Shown here piece by piece: positions 32,611-42,097 of a stretch of DNA of 64,000 nucleotides (its first letter is position 1; each line of letters opens with the position of its first letter). The stretch is from the NCBI RefSeq assembly GCF_004214935.1, contig NZ_SFCC01000007.1, positions 124,001 to 188,000 of the forward strand. Direction: 5' to 3'. The notes under the pieces were generated by a model. That model saw nothing but the letters and a program-made list of their open reading frames with translations, did not search any database and was not told where the DNA came from. The DNA comes from Amycolatopsis suaedae (GTDB lineage Bacteria; Actinomycetota; Actinomycetes; Mycobacteriales; Pseudonocardiaceae). The translations under genes and the position numbers were made by a program.

Positions 32611-33321
32611 GTGAACCACCCCATACAGGCACGGAGCCTGACCAAGCGCTTCGGCGACGTGCTCGCCGTGGACGACCTGACCTTCGACGTGCCGGAAGCC
32701 ACCGTCACCGGGTTCCTCGGCCCCAACGGCGCGGGCAAGACGACCACCATGCGGATGCTGCTCGGCCTGGTCACCCCCACCGCGGGGAGCGCGACGATCA
32801 CCGGCCGCCGCTACGCGGACCTGGACCGGCCGGCCGACGTCGTCGGCGCGGTGCTGGACCGCGCGGGCTTCCACCCCGCCCGTTCCGCCCGCGATCACCT
32901 GAGGGTGTACGCGGCCATGGGCGGCTATCCCGCGTCCCGGGTGGACGAGGTGCTCGGCCTGGTCGCCGCCACCGGCTTCGCGGACCGGCCGGCCGGGACG
33001 CTGTCGACCGGCATGCGGCAGCGGCTGCACCTGGCCACCGCGCTGCTCGGCAGACCACGGATCCTGCTGCTCGACGAGCCGGCCAACGGCCTCGACCCGG
33101 CGGGAATCGCGTGGCTGCGCGGATTCCTGAGCGATCTGGCCCGCGACGGCCGGACGGTGCTGGTGTCCAGTCACGCCCTCGCCGAGGCCGAACGGCTGGT
33201 CGACCACGTGGTCGTCGTCAGCGCGGGCAGGCTCGTCGCCGCCGGGCCGCTCGCCACCGTTGTGCCCGCCGGTTCCAGCCTCGAGCAGACGTTCCTGACC
33301 CTCACCGGAGGCGTTCGATGA
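32611..33321 (+). CDS. ABC transporter ATP-binding protein
   Basis: This 236-residue ATPase has Walker [11 protein letters not shown], signature LSTGMRQRL, Walker B RILLLDEPANGLDP and His-loop VSSHALAEAE, all intact. The sequence resembles the ATPases of ABC-2 bacitracin/lantibiotic-type exporters. The GTG at 32611 was preferred because GGAGG lies 5 nt upstream. It overlaps the permease gene by 4 bp. Expression is probably controlled by the divergent GntR. Confidence 0.93.
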   Translation: MNHPIQARSLTKRFGDVLAVDDLTFDVPEATVTGFLGPNGAGKTTTMRMLLGLVTPTAGSATITGRRYADLDRPADVVGAVLDRAGFHPARSARDHLRVYAAMGGYPASRVDEVLGLVAATGFADRPAGTLSTGMRQRLHLATALLGRPRILLLDEPANGLDPAGIAWLRGFLSDLARDGRTVLVSSHALAEAERLVDHVVVVSAGRLVAAGPLATVVPAGSSLEQTFLTLTGGVR

Positions 33322-34091
33322 TCACCGCCGAGATCCGCAGGCTGCGCACCACCCGGCTGTGGTGGTGGGTACTGGCCGCCGCCGGGACCGGGCTGTTCGT
33401 CACGGCACTGGCCGCCGTCGGCCCGGAGAACTTCGACCCACCGCTTCCCGGGCTGGATTCCGAGCAGGGCACACGGGTACTGCTCGGAATCCTCGGGTTC
33501 ACCGCCGGGCTCCCGGCACTGCTCGGGTCGACGACGCTCACCTCGGAGTACCGGCACGGCACCATCACCACGACCTATCTGTACCAGCCCCGGCGCGGGC
33601 GGGTGCTGCTCGCCAAGCTGACCGCGGGCGCGTCCTTCGGCCTGGCCTACGGCCTGCTGGCGACCGCCGTCGCGGGAGCCGGGTTGTACGCCGTCGCGGG
33701 CGGGAAACTGGGCCTTCCACCGTCCACAGTGGCCGAACTGCTGCTGCGCATCACCGTAGGGATGGCCTGCTACACGGCGCTCGGCGTGGCCGTGGGCGCG
33801 TTGCTGCGCGGCCAGGTGGCGACGCTCGCCACGCTGGGTGCCTACCTGTACGTCGTCGAGCCCGCACTGCTGGTCCTGCCCGGGGCCGGGCAGGCGTACC
33901 CGTACCTGCCCGGCGGTGCCACCTCGGCGCTGACCGGGTTCGGCTTCCTCACCGAGCAGGCCGCCGCCCAGACCGGGACCACCGCCGCCACCCTGCTTCC
34001 CGCCGTGGGCGGGGCGGCCGTCCTGCTCGGCTACCTTGCCGTGGCCGCCGTGCTCGCCGCGCTGGTGACCCTGCGGCGCGACGTCACCTGA
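33318..34091 (+). CDS. ABC-2-type transporter permease
   Basis: This 257-residue membrane protein has six hydrophobic segments and [30 protein letters not shown] after the second, the conserved ABC-2 EYRxGT coupling region. It starts [17 protein letters not shown] at an ATG overlapping the ATPase stop. Together the two form an exporter, probably for an antimicrobial or lipid. Its end overlaps the convergent fluC gene by 8 bp. Confidence 0.9.
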   Translation: MITAEIRRLRTTRLWWWVLAAAGTGLFVTALAAVGPENFDPPLPGLDSEQGTRVLLGILGFTAGLPALLGSTTLTSEYRHGTITTTYLYQPRRGRVLLAKLTAGASFGLAYGLLATAVAGAGLYAVAGGKLGLPPSTVAELLLRITVGMACYTALGVAVGALLRGQVATLATLGAYLYVVEPALLVLPGAGQAYPYLPGGATSALTGFGFLTEQAAAQTGTTAATLLPAVGGAAVLLGYLAVAAVLAALVTLRRDVT

Positions 34092-34446
34092 CGGCGGCGG
34101 CGAACAGGAACCCCAGTGCGGCCGCGCCGACGCCGGCCAGGACCGAGACGGCCACGTTCGCGGCGGCACGACCTGCCGCGCCGCCGCGGGCGAGGGCGAC
34201 GGTCTCGTGACCGAACGTCGAGTAGGTGGTCAGGGCGCCGCAGAACCCGGTGCCCGCCAGCGCGGTCACCGCGGGGTCCGCCGGGAGCCCGGCGATCAGG
34301 CCAAGCAGGAAGCTGCCCACGACGTTGACCGCCAGCGTCCCCCACGGGAACGCAGGGCCGAGGCGGGCCCGCAGCACGCGGTCGGTGAGGTAGCGCAGCG
34401 GCGCGCCGACCGCGGCGCCGCCGGCGACCAGCAGCACGGTCGTCAC
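34084..34446 (-). CDS. crcB: Fluoride channel subunit FluC/CrcB (first)
   Basis: This 120-residue four-helix protein has the Fluc signature segments [12 protein letters not shown] and [12 protein letters not shown], the latter holding the Phe-box region. Fluc subunits assemble as dual-topology homodimers or, when two genes occur in tandem as here, as antiparallel heterodimers that expel fluoride. It overlaps the second fluC by 4 bp. The fluoride riboswitch often found with these genes was not seen. Confidence 0.92.
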   Translation of the reverse strand: MTTVLLVAGGAAVGAPLRYLTDRVLRARLGPAFPWGTLAVNVVGSFLLGLIAGLPADPAVTALAGTGFCGALTTYSTFGHETVALARGGAAGRAAANVAVSVLAGVGAAALGFLFAAAVR

Positions 34447-34823
34447 CGGCCCGCCAGCTTCCTGGTCGCCGCGCCGCCCGCCCACACCGCGAGCACGGCG
34501 GCGACGACCGTGCCCGCCAGGTACGCCAGTGCCGTCACCGGCGCGCCGGCCCGCGCCGTGGCCACCACGTCGACGGCGTAGGCGGAGAACGTCGTGTAGC
34601 CGCCGAGCACTCCGGTCCCGAGGAACGGCCGCAGGAACCGGCCGCCCGCGAACACCATGAGCCCGCCGATGAGCAGGCACCCCGACACGTTGGTCACCAG
34701 CGTGCCCCAGGGGAATCCGCCCGGCCGGTACGGCCACGCGGCCGCGAGGCCGTACCGCGCCAGTGCGCCGCACACGCCGCCGGCCGAGACGACGGCGACG
34801 ACCGGCCAGTCCTGCCGGGTCAC
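34443..34823 (-). CDS. crcB: Fluoride channel subunit FluC/CrcB (second)
   Basis: This 126-residue partner has [13 protein letters not shown] and [11 protein letters not shown], the same signature positions as the first subunit with different substitutions. The GTG start at 34823 overlaps the terC stop by 4 bp, and its stop overlaps the next fluC start. The opposite membrane orientation expected for a heterodimer partner was not tested here. Confidence 0.91.
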   Translation of the reverse strand: MTRQDWPVVAVVSAGGVCGALARYGLAAAWPYRPGGFPWGTLVTNVSGCLLIGGLMVFAGGRFLRPFLGTGVLGGYTTFSAYAVDVVATARAGAPVTALAYLAGTVVAAVLAVWAGGAATRKLAGR

Positions 34824-35821
34824 CGCTCCGGCGTGTCCTTGCGGTGGCCACGCAGCGAACCCGGGTGTGCCTTGGCCGACGGGTCGCGCCTGGTCTTGAC
34901 CAGGCTGGCCACCGTGACCACGGCGAGCACACCGATGATCACCCCGAGGCTGACCGGCGTGGGGATCTCCGGCACGCGCGGGTCGATGTCGACGTGGGCC
35001 CAGTGCAGCATCAGTTTGACGCCGATGAACGCCAGGATCAGCGCGAGCCCGGTGGACAGGTACACCAGCCGGTCCAGCAGGCCCTTCACCAGGAAGAACA
35101 GCGCCCGCAGGCCGAGCAGCGCGAACGCGTTGGCGGTGAACACGATGTAGGGCTCCTCGGTGACGCCGAAGACCGCCGGGATCGAGTCCAGCGCGAACAG
35201 CAGGTCGACCCCGCCGATGGCGACCAGCACCACGAACAGCGGCGTGACGACGCGGCGGCCGTCCACCCGTGCCACGAGCTTCCCGCCGACGTACTGGTCG
35301 GTGGTGGGCAGCACCCGCCGCGCCGCCCGGACCACGACGTTGTTCTCCACCTCGGGGTCCTCGTTGCGGTGGCGGAACAGCTGGATCGCCGTGAACACCA
35401 GCAGCAGGCCGAACAGCAGGAACATGAACGAGAACAACGTCAGCAGCGTGGCGCCGACCGCGATGAAGATCGCCCGCATGATCAGCGCGAGCACGATCCC
35501 GAACGTCAGCACCTTGTGCTGGTGTTCCTCGGGCACCACGAACGTCGTCATGATGATCACGAAGACGAACAGGTTGTCGACCGAGAGGCTCTTCTCGACG
35601 ATGTAGCCCGCGAAGTACTCGGTGCCGAACTCGCCGCCGTACTGGAGCATGAACCACACGCCGAACGCGACGGCCACGACGATGTAGAACACCGACCACG
35701 CGGTCGCCTCGCCGAATCCGACCCGGTGCGGCCGCACCGCGGCCAGGATCAGGTCCACCGCCAGCAGGGCGATCACGAGACCGACCGTCACCACCCAGGT
35801 GAGCACGCTGATGTCGAGCAT
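34820..35821 (-). CDS. TerC-family membrane protein (Alx-like)
   Basis: This 333-residue TerC-like protein has nine to ten hydrophobic segments. The hallmark acidic membrane sites occur in [14 protein letters not shown] and [20 protein letters not shown]. Members are Mn2+ exporters (Alx) or tellurite-resistance proteins. The ATG at 35821 follows GGTGGAG. It is only 9 bp downstream of the SARP-type regulator and is coupled to the fluC pair, so an ion-efflux operon is likely. Confidence 0.9.
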   Translation of the reverse strand: MLDISVLTWVVTVGLVIALLAVDLILAAVRPHRVGFGEATAWSVFYIVVAVAFGVWFMLQYGGEFGTEYFAGYIVEKSLSVDNLFVFVIIMTTFVVPEEHQHKVLTFGIVLALIMRAIFIAVGATLLTLFSFMFLLFGLLLVFTAIQLFRHRNEDPEVENNVVVRAARRVLPTTDQYVGGKLVARVDGRRVVTPLFVVLVAIGGVDLLFALDSIPAVFGVTEEPYIVFTANAFALLGLRALFFLVKGLLDRLVYLSTGLALILAFIGVKLMLHWAHVDIDPRVPEIPTPVSLGVIIGVLAVVTVASLVKTRRDPSAKAHPGSLRGHRKDTPER

Positions 35822-35830
35822 GGCTCCACC

Positions 35831-38800
35831 CTACGGAGGCCGGGCGGCTACGCCATCCGGGCCACCGGATGCGGCGACCAGCTCCGCCACCTCGGCGCGG
35901 GCGCCCTCCGCGAACGCGGCCACGAAGTGCTCCTCACCGAGCGCGGCACGGGTCCGCTCGCCGATGCGCTCGACGTCGAGGCGTTCCCCGGCAGGCAGCG
36001 GCGCGCCGACGCCGCGGCGCAGGGCGTCGGCCGCGCCCAGCAGGCGGGCGGCCCGCTCGGCCGAGCCCAGCGCCGACCACGCACCGGCCAGCCCCTCCAG
36101 CGCCAGCGCCACCGTGCGCGGGCCGCCGCCGCTCGCCAGCGCGGTCTCGTACCCGGCGCGGTGCAGCTCCAGCGCCCGCTCGCCGTCGCCACGCAGCTCG
36201 GCGATGAACCCGAGTTCGGCCAGCGGCGTCAGCGCGGTGAACGCCGCGTCGCCTGCCAGCCACGGAACGAGCAGCTTCTCGGCGGCGTCCAGGTCGCCGC
36301 GGCGCCGCTCGACGAGCGCCAGCCCGAACTCCGCGTAGCCGACCAGCGTCGTGTTGCCCTGCTCCTGCGCCATCCGGCGGGCCCGCAGGTGCAGCCGCTC
36401 GGCGCCGTCGAAGTCGCCGGTGAGCATGGTGACCCGGCCAAGCCCGGACAGCTTCCCGGCGATCTCCGGCCACAGGGCGAGGTCCTCCGCGATCCGCAGG
36501 GCCGTCGCGTGCCACTGGACGGCCCGCTCGTAGTCGCCGGTCACCTCGGCGACACCGGCCAGGGTGTCCAGCGTCTGCAGCCTGCCCCACCGGTCGCCCA
36601 GCTCGACGAACAGTTCCTCGGCACGCCGGGCACCACGCCTGGCTTCGGCGAGGTCGTCCCGCACGGCGGCGTAGGACGCCTCGGTCGCCAGCACGGCAGC
36701 GCATCCCCAGGCGTCACCGCTCTCCCGGAACGCCCGCAGCGCGGTACGCAACCTGCCCGTCGCCTGCCGGATGTCGCCGAAACCCCACTGGGTGAACGCG
36801 AGAAACCACCGGGCCCGCGCCTGCCGGACGGTTTCACCGTCCAAAGCGGACAGATCGTCGTCGACGCCCGGCACGTCCTCCCCACGGGACCACCGGATGA
36901 GCCCGGCCCGCCAGATGCGCACCGCCGCCCGCGACGCCGCGTCGCCGCCCGGCAGGGCCAGCACGGTGTCCGCCGCGGCGATCGCCTCCTCCGGCCTGCC
37001 CCGCAGGAACCAGTACCAGGCCAGGGCGTCCACCAGGCGAAGTCCGTCGTCCGCATCCTCCACAGTGGACAGTGCGGCCCGCAGGTTGGCCGACTCGGCG
37101 TCCAGCCGCTCCAGCCAGAACCGCTGTTCGCGGCAGCGCAGCTGGGGTTCGGCCAGCTCCGCCAGCTCCAGGTAATGGGCCAGATGCGCGCGCCGCACGG
37201 CGTCCCGCTCGCCGGACTCGGCCAGCCGCTCCCCCGCGTAGGCCGCGACCGACTCCAGCATCCGGTACCGGCCGGACGCCGTACGGATCACCAGCGACCG
37301 GTCGACCAGCCTGGTCAGCGCGTCCAGCACGTCGGCGTCGGCACCGGCACACACGGCCTCGGCCGCGTCCAGCGAGCAGTCCCCGGCGAAGACGGCCAGC
37401 CGCCGCAGCACCGCGCGTTCGTCGCCGGTGAGCAGCTCCCAGCTCCAGTCGATCATCGCCCGCAACGTCCGCTGCCGGGACGGGGCGTCCCTGCGCCGCC
37501 CGGCCAGCACGGCGAACCGGTCGTCCAGCCGCTGGGCGAGCCCGGCGGTGCCGAGTCCGCGGACGCGGGCGGCGGCCAGTTCCAGCGCCAGCGGGATTCC
37601 GTCCAGCCGGTCGCAGATGGCCCGCGCGGTCGGCTCGTCGAGGACGAACCCGGGGTCGGCGGCGGCCGCGCGGGTGGCGAACAGGTGCAGCGCCGCGTCC
37701 GGCGACAGCGGCTCCACCGCGTGCAGCGCCTCGCCGCCGACGTCGAGTGGTTCCCTGCTGGTGGCCAGCACCCGCAGCCCGGGAGCGGCGGCCAGCAGGC
37801 GGGCGACCACCGTCGCGGCCGCGGCGATCACGTGTTCGCAGTTGTCCAGCACCAGCACACCGCGAACCGTCCGCACGGCGACGGCGAGCTGGTCGAGCAG
37901 TTCCTGCGCCTGGCCGGGGGTTCCGGTCGTCGCGGCACTGCGCATGTCGAACGCCCGGCAGACGGCCTCGGCGACGGCCACCCCGCCGGCGTCCGGCGGC
38001 AGTGCGTCCAGCTCGACGAACCGTACGCCCTCCAGCTCGTGTGCCACGGCCAGCGCCAGCCGCGTCTTGCCCACCCCGCCGATGCCGACGAGGGTGACCA
38101 GCCTGCCGCACTCCAGCAGCTCGTGGATCCGCCGGGTGTCGGCGTCCCGCCCGACCAGTTCGGTGGCCGGCACCGGCAGCGGACGCCGCGCGGGTGGCCG
38201 CGCCTCGGCGGGACGCAGGGTGTGCCGCAGTACCGCGCCGTGCAGTTCGACGAGTTCCGGGCCGGGGTCGGTGCCCAGCTCGTCCCGCAACCGGGTCCGC
38301 AGCTCGTCGAACACGGCCAGCGCCTCGTTCGGCCGCCCGGCCAGGTACAGCGCACGCATCTGGGCGGCCCGCAGGCGTTCCCGCAGCGGGTGCTCGGCGG
38401 CCACCTGCGTCAGCTCCGCGGCGAGCAGCACGTGCTCGCCGAGGTCCAGCAGTGCCTCGGCACGTTCCTCGACGGCGAGCAGCCACTGGTCGCGCAGCCC
38501 GGCGGCGACCGGCTGCACGGCGAGCGAGTCGGCGACCTCGGCGAAGGCCGGGCCCCGCCACAGCTCCAGGGCGTCGTCGAGAAGCGCGGCACGGGCAGCG
38601 GCGTCGGGTTCGGCCCGTGCCCGGTCCAGCAATGCGGCGAACCGGCCCGAGTCGACCGCGGTGGCCGGCACGGCGAGCCGGTACCCGGGCGGGTCGGAGA
38701 CGACCAGCTCGCGGCCGCCCGGCTCGGCGTCGTCGAGCACGCGGCGCAGCTGGGACACCTTCGCCTGCAACGCGGCCCTCGGGTCGGCGGGGGCCCGGTC

Positions 38801-38956
38801 GCCCCACAGCCGGTCGATCAGCTGATCGGCGGACACGATCCGGCCCACGTCCAGCAGCAGGTGCGCGAGCAGCGCGCGGACCTTCAGCTCGGGAACCCGC
38901 ACCGGTTCGCCGCGGTCGGTCAGCACCTGAACGGCACCCAGCACCCCGAATCGCAC
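35831..38956 (-). CDS. SARP/AfsR-type regulator with BTAD, ATPase and TPR domains
   Basis: This 1041-residue protein has an OmpR-like winged helix (about 1-95; LGAVQVLTDRGEPV, then ADQLIDRLWGDR), a BTAD helical domain (about 100-250), an NB-ARC/STAND ATPase with P-loop VGIGGVGKT (about 290) and VLVLDNCEHV as Walker B, and a long TPR-like C-terminal region (about 600-1000). This is the AfsR layout, usually controlling secondary metabolism or ion homeostasis. The GTG at 38956 lies 6 nt from a TAGCTT box. Four phased repeats immediately upstream suggest autoregulation and control of the divergent FMN reductase. Confidence 0.92.
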   Translation of the reverse strand: MRFGVLGAVQVLTDRGEPVRVPELKVRALLAHLLLDVGRIVSADQLIDRLWGDRAPADPRAALQAKVSQLRRVLDDAEPGGRELVVSDPPGYRLAVPATAVDSGRFAALLDRARAEPDAAARAALLDDALELWRGPAFAEVADSLAVQPVAAGLRDQWLLAVEERAEALLDLGEHVLLAAELTQVAAEHPLRERLRAAQMRALYLAGRPNEALAVFDELRTRLRDELGTDPGPELVELHGAVLRHTLRPAEARPPARRPLPVPATELVGRDADTRRIHELLECGRLVTLVGIGGVGKTRLALAVAHELEGVRFVELDALPPDAGGVAVAEAVCRAFDMRSAATTGTPGQAQELLDQLAVAVRTVRGVLVLDNCEHVIAAAATVVARLLAAAPGLRVLATSREPLDVGGEALHAVEPLSPDAALHLFATRAAAADPGFVLDEPTARAICDRLDGIPLALELAAARVRGLGTAGLAQRLDDRFAVLAGRRRDAPSRQRTLRAMIDWSWELLTGDERAVLRRLAVFAGDCSLDAAEAVCAGADADVLDALTRLVDRSLVIRTASGRYRMLESVAAYAGERLAESGERDAVRRAHLAHYLELAELAEPQLRCREQRFWLERLDAESANLRAALSTVEDADDGLRLVDALAWYWFLRGRPEEAIAAADTVLALPGGDAASRAAVRIWRAGLIRWSRGEDVPGVDDDLSALDGETVRQARARWFLAFTQWGFGDIRQATGRLRTALRAFRESGDAWGCAAVLATEASYAAVRDDLAEARRGARRAEELFVELGDRWGRLQTLDTLAGVAEVTGDYERAVQWHATALRIAEDLALWPEIAGKLSGLGRVTMLTGDFDGAERLHLRARRMAQEQGNTTLVGYAEFGLALVERRRGDLDAAEKLLVPWLAGDAAFTALTPLAELGFIAELRGDGERALELHRAGYETALASGGGPRTVALALEGLAGAWSALGSAERAARLLGAADALRRGVGAPLPAGERLDVERIGERTRAALGEEHFVAAFAEGARAEVAELVAASGGPDGVAARPP

Positions 38957-38959
38957 GAC

Positions 38960-38997
38960 CCGAAGCTACCCGAAGCGAACCCGAACCGGATCCGAAG
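38960..38997. promoter_or_regulatory. Four phased CCGAA repeats (candidate SARP operator)
   Basis: CCGAAG/CCGAAC copies begin at 38960, 38970, 38981 and 38992, spaced 10, 11 and 11 bp. SARP proteins bind heptamer-like direct repeats spaced by one helical turn, so this fits the family. It covers the region between the SARP gene and the divergent FMN reductase operon and overlaps the TAGCTT box of the former. Confidence 0.6.
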
Positions 38998-39036
38998 TGG
39001 CCGGTCGCAGGGTGGGGTCAGAGGAAAGGAGACGCC

Positions 39037-39633
39037 ATGAACGAGGACCCGCTGCGGCTCGTGGTGATCATCGGCAGCACCCGTGCCGGCCGGTTCTGCC
39101 CCACCGTCGCCGAATGGTTCGCCGGGCAGGCCAGGGCCCGCACCGACTTCAAGACCGACGTGATCGACCTCGCCGAGGCCTGGCTGCCCGACGTGCTGCC
39201 CGCCGACGACGCCGGCGAGCAGCCCGGCCCGGTGCGGGAACTGTCGCCGTGGCTGGCCGAGGCGGACGCGTTCGTCGTGGTCACCCCGGAGTACAACCAC
39301 AGCTTCCCAGCCGCGCTGAAGAACGCGATCGACTGGTTCTACGACGAGTGGCAGGCCAAGCCCGTCGGGTACGTCAGCTACGGCGGCATCGCGGGCGGGC
39401 TGCGCGCGGTGGAGCATCTGCGGGGTGTGTTCAACGAGCTGCACGCCGTCTCGGTGCGGACCAGCGTGACGTTCCCGAACTTCCACGAGCGGTTCGGCGA
39501 GGACGGCCGGCCCAAGGATCGCGAACGCTACGAACGGTCCGCCACCGGCCTGCTCGACGAGCTGTCCTGGTGGGGCGACGCACTGCGCAGGCAGCGGGCG
39601 CGGCGGCCGTACCGGGCGGGAGCGGACGAATGA
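39037..39633 (+). CDS. NADPH-dependent FMN reductase
   Basis: This 198-residue flavodoxin-like reductase has GSTRAGR as the FMN-phosphate loop and VVTPEYNHSFPAALKNAIDW as the family signature. VSYGGIAGGLRAVEHLRG follows. Such enzymes supply reduced flavin or reduce quinones and azo compounds. The ATG follows AGAGGAAAGGAG. It overlaps an MFS pump gene by 4 bp and lies downstream of the phased repeats at 38960-38997. Confidence 0.92.
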   Translation: MNEDPLRLVVIIGSTRAGRFCPTVAEWFAGQARARTDFKTDVIDLAEAWLPDVLPADDAGEQPGPVRELSPWLAEADAFVVVTPEYNHSFPAALKNAIDWFYDEWQAKPVGYVSYGGIAGGLRAVEHLRGVFNELHAVSVRTSVTFPNFHERFGEDGRPKDRERYERSATGLLDELSWWGDALRRQRARRPYRAGADE

Positions 39634-41138
39634 CGGAGACGGTCCCGCGCGCGGGCGCCCGTGAATGGTGCGGCCTGGCGCTGCTGACCCTGCCGCTGCT
39701 GGTGCTGGCCTTCGACGTCAGCGTGCTGTACCTGGCCGCGCCGCAGCTCGCCGCCGACCTGGCGCCCAGCGCCACGCAGCAGCTGTGGATCCTGGACATC
39801 TACGGGTTCCTGATCGCCGGGTTCCTGCTCACCATGGGCTCGCTCGGCGACCGGATCGGACGGCGCAGGCTGCTGCTCATCGGCGGCGGGGCGTTCGCGG
39901 CCGCGTCGGTGCTGGCGGCGTTCGCGCCGACCGCGGAGCTGCTCATCGCCGCGCGTGCGGTGCTCGGGGTCGCCGGTGCCACGCTGATGCCGTCCACGCT
40001 CGCGTTGATCAGCACCATGTTCCGCGACCCGCGGCAGCGCTCGTTCGCCATCGCGGTGTGGATGACGACGTTCTCCGCCGGTGTCGCGGTCGGGCCGGTC
40101 ATCGGCGGCCTGGTGCTGCAGCACTTCTGGTGGGGCGCGGTGTTCCTGCTCGGCGTCCCGGTGATGCTGCTGCTGATCGCGCTGGGCCCGGTACTGCTGC
40201 CCGAGCACGTCGAACCCGGGGCTCGCGGCAAGATCGACCTGGTCAGCGTCGCGCTGTCGCTGGCGACGATGCTGTCGCTGGTCTACGGCATCAAGGAGAC
40301 CGTGGCGCACAGCCCCGGGGTCCTGCCCACAGTGGCGGTCGTCGCCGGGCTGGGTCTCGGGGTGGTGTTCGTGCGGCGGCAGCGGCGGATGAGCGACCCG
40401 ATGCTGGACATCTCGCTGTTCACCCGCAGGCCGTTCGTGTCGGCCGTGTCGCTGATGTTGCTCGGGACGGTGGCCGTCAACGGCCTGTTCTACCTCGTGC
40501 CGCAGTATCTGCAGCTGATCAGGGGCTCGACGGCGCTGGAGGCCGGGCTGTGGATGGTGCCGATCGCCGTGGTCTCGGTGTTCGCGTCGCTGCTGGCGCC
40601 GAAGCTGGCCCGGCTGCTCGGACCTCGCCTGTTCCTCAGCGCGAGCGGGCTGCTGGCCGTCGCCGCCTGCGTGGCGGTGGCCACGACCGACCTGACCACG
40701 GCACTGCCGGTCGTGCTCGCACTGGTCGGCGCCGCGGTGTTCGGGGTCGCCCCGGTCGGGGTGCTGGGTACCGATCTGGTGGTCAGCTCGGTGCCCTCCG
40801 CGCGGGCAGGCTCGGCGTCGGCGGTGTCGGAGACGGCGGGCGAGCTGGGCGTCGGGGTCGGCGTCGCCACCGTCGGCAGCCTGGTCACCGCGGTGTACGC
40901 CGCCGGGCTGGCCGACCGCATGCCCGCCGGGGTGCCCGCGGAGGCCGCGTCCGCGGCGGGCGAGGGGGTCGCGGCCGCGATGTCGGCGGCGGGCACGCTG
41001 CCGCCGGGGACGGCCGGTCAGCTGGTGGAGGCGGCCAAGGGCGCGTTCACCGACGGGTTCGCGGCCGCCGGGCTGTTCAGCGCGGGGGTGGCGGCGGTGA
41101 TCGTCGTGCTGGTGCTGGTCACCGCTCGGGGACGGTGA
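39630..41138 (+). CDS. MFS transporter, DHA2 (14-TM) family
   Basis: This 502-residue drug/H+ antiporter has 14 predicted membrane segments. MGSLGDRIGRRRLLLIGG is motif A and AVLGVAGATLMPSTLALI lies in TM4. The fold resembles QacA/SmvA-type pumps. It starts in an ATGA overlap with the FMN reductase gene, so the two are co-translated; oxidoreductase-plus-pump pairs are typical of quinone or drug resistance. Its 3' end overlaps the convergent methyltransferase by 20 bp. Confidence 0.9.
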   Translation: MTETVPRAGAREWCGLALLTLPLLVLAFDVSVLYLAAPQLAADLAPSATQQLWILDIYGFLIAGFLLTMGSLGDRIGRRRLLLIGGGAFAAASVLAAFAPTAELLIAARAVLGVAGATLMPSTLALISTMFRDPRQRSFAIAVWMTTFSAGVAVGPVIGGLVLQHFWWGAVFLLGVPVMLLLIALGPVLLPEHVEPGARGKIDLVSVALSLATMLSLVYGIKETVAHSPGVLPTVAVVAGLGLGVVFVRRQRRMSDPMLDISLFTRRPFVSAVSLMLLGTVAVNGLFYLVPQYLQLIRGSTALEAGLWMVPIAVVSVFASLLAPKLARLLGPRLFLSASGLLAVAACVAVATTDLTTALPVVLALVGAAVFGVAPVGVLGTDLVVSSVPSARAGSASAVSETAGELGVGVGVATVGSLVTAVYAAGLADRMPAGVPAEAASAAGEGVAAAMSAAGTLPPGTAGQLVEAAKGAFTDGFAAAGLFSAGVAAVIVVLVLVTARGR

Positions 41139-41535
41139 CCTCGCGCCCGTCGACGAACAGCCGTCCACCGGGGGCCATGGCCGCGGCGATGCGGGCCATG
41201 GCCTTCCGGCCCGCATCGGGGTGCCGTCCGTCGAGGGCGCCGACCCGGGCGGCGAACACGATGTCGAACGGCTCCTCGCCGGGCTCCAGCCGGAAGTCCT
41301 CGGCGCTGGACTGCCGCACGCTCAGCCGTCCGGCCGCGATCTCGGCCGCGCACGCCCGCCGTGCCTGCGCGACCGCGGTCGCGGAGCGGTCGATCGCCAG
41401 GATGTGCCCGTCCACCAGCCGGGCGGCGACCGCCCGCGCCGCGGCACCCGGGCCGCAGCCGATCTCCAGGACACGCGAACGCGGCGTCAGCGGCAGCGCG
41501 TCCACGACCGCCGCCAGCCGGGGCGAGAGCGACAT
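41119..41535 (-). CDS. SAM-dependent methyltransferase
   Basis: This 138-residue enzyme has motif I VLEIGCGPGAAARAV and motif II-like ILAIDRSATAVAQAR. FDIVFAARVGALDG is near motif IV and PGGRLFVDG is a post-motif. It is shorter than most class I enzymes and may lack a lid domain. The substrate is unknown. It lies 9 bp downstream of the MarR gene on the same strand, so they may be co-expressed. Confidence 0.82.
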   Translation of the reverse strand: MSLSPRLAAVVDALPLTPRSRVLEIGCGPGAAARAVAARLVDGHILAIDRSATAVAQARRACAAEIAAGRLSVRQSSAEDFRLEPGEEPFDIVFAARVGALDGRHPDAGRKAMARIAAAMAPGGRLFVDGREVTVPER

Positions 41536-41544
41536 CGTCGCAGC

Positions 41545-42006
41545 CTACGCCGGGGCCGCACGCAGGCGGGCGAGTTCGGCCGCGGTGTTGCCACGGAGGC
41601 GCTCGACGAAACGCAGCACCACCGCCAGCTCGTCGCCGGTGAAGTCGGCGAGGTCGTCGAGGGTGCAGGCGGCCAGCCCGGCGTAGAAGGCCTGGACTCG
41701 GGCCAGCCCGCCGGCGGTGGGCTCGACCAGCGACTGCCGCCGGTCGCCGGGGTCGCGGACCCGCCGGACACAGCCTGCCGCCTCCAGCCGGTCGATCATG
41801 CGGGTCACCGATCCCGACGTCAGCCCGACGCGCCCGGCCAGCACGGCCGCGGTGGCCGGGCCGTGCCGGTTGAGCGCGTGCAGGCAGTCCATGTCGCTGA
41901 GCGTGACCCCCATCCGCTTGGCGACCTCGGCGTTGAGCTGGGTGGTGTCGTGTCCCCAGTCCGGCAGTGCGGCCAGCACCCGCTCGGCCTCCTCACGAGC
42001 ACCCAT
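41545..42006 (-). CDS. MarR-family transcriptional regulator
   Basis: This 153-residue regulator has a winged helix (VTLSDMDCLHALNRHGPATAAVLAGRVGLTSGSVTRMIDRLEAAGCVRRVRDPGDRRQSLVEPT). The ATG at 42006 was preferred to an in-frame ATG at 42063, which would fall inside the operator region. It is divergent from a glycosyltransferase across two palindromes and so probably represses it and itself. Confidence 0.88.
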   Translation of the reverse strand: MGAREEAERVLAALPDWGHDTTQLNAEVAKRMGVTLSDMDCLHALNRHGPATAAVLAGRVGLTSGSVTRMIDRLEAAGCVRRVRDPGDRRQSLVEPTAGGLARVQAFYAGLAACTLDDLADFTGDELAVVLRFVERLRGNTAAELARLRAAPA

Positions 42007-42046
42007 CGTCCTCCTCCGTTCGCTTGCCTCGCACACGCTACCCACG

Positions 42047-42079
42047 TAACCTGCGTCGCGCAATTACTGCGTGACGCAG
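42047..42079. promoter_or_regulatory. Twin MarR operators (MarR/glycosyltransferase intergenic)
   Basis: The first site, 42047-42066, has arms TAA/TTA and TGCG/CGCA around TCG. The second, 42067-42079, is the perfect palindrome CTGCGT-G-ACGCAG. Both lie 20-50 bp before the glycosyltransferase ATG and within the divergent promoter, as expected for MarR proteins. Confidence 0.62.
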
Positions 42080-42097
42080 CTATTTTGAGGAGAGCTA

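Noticed and set aside
34820-35830. Fluoride or manganese riboswitch before terC/fluC
   Set aside because: Only 9 bp separate terC from the upstream gene, leaving no room; no crcB or yybP-ykoY-type structure was seen.
34763-39040. 1425-codon open frame on the + strand
   Set aside because: It runs opposite the SARP regulator, terC and part of fluC, all of which have clear family motifs; the translation shows no recognisable domain.
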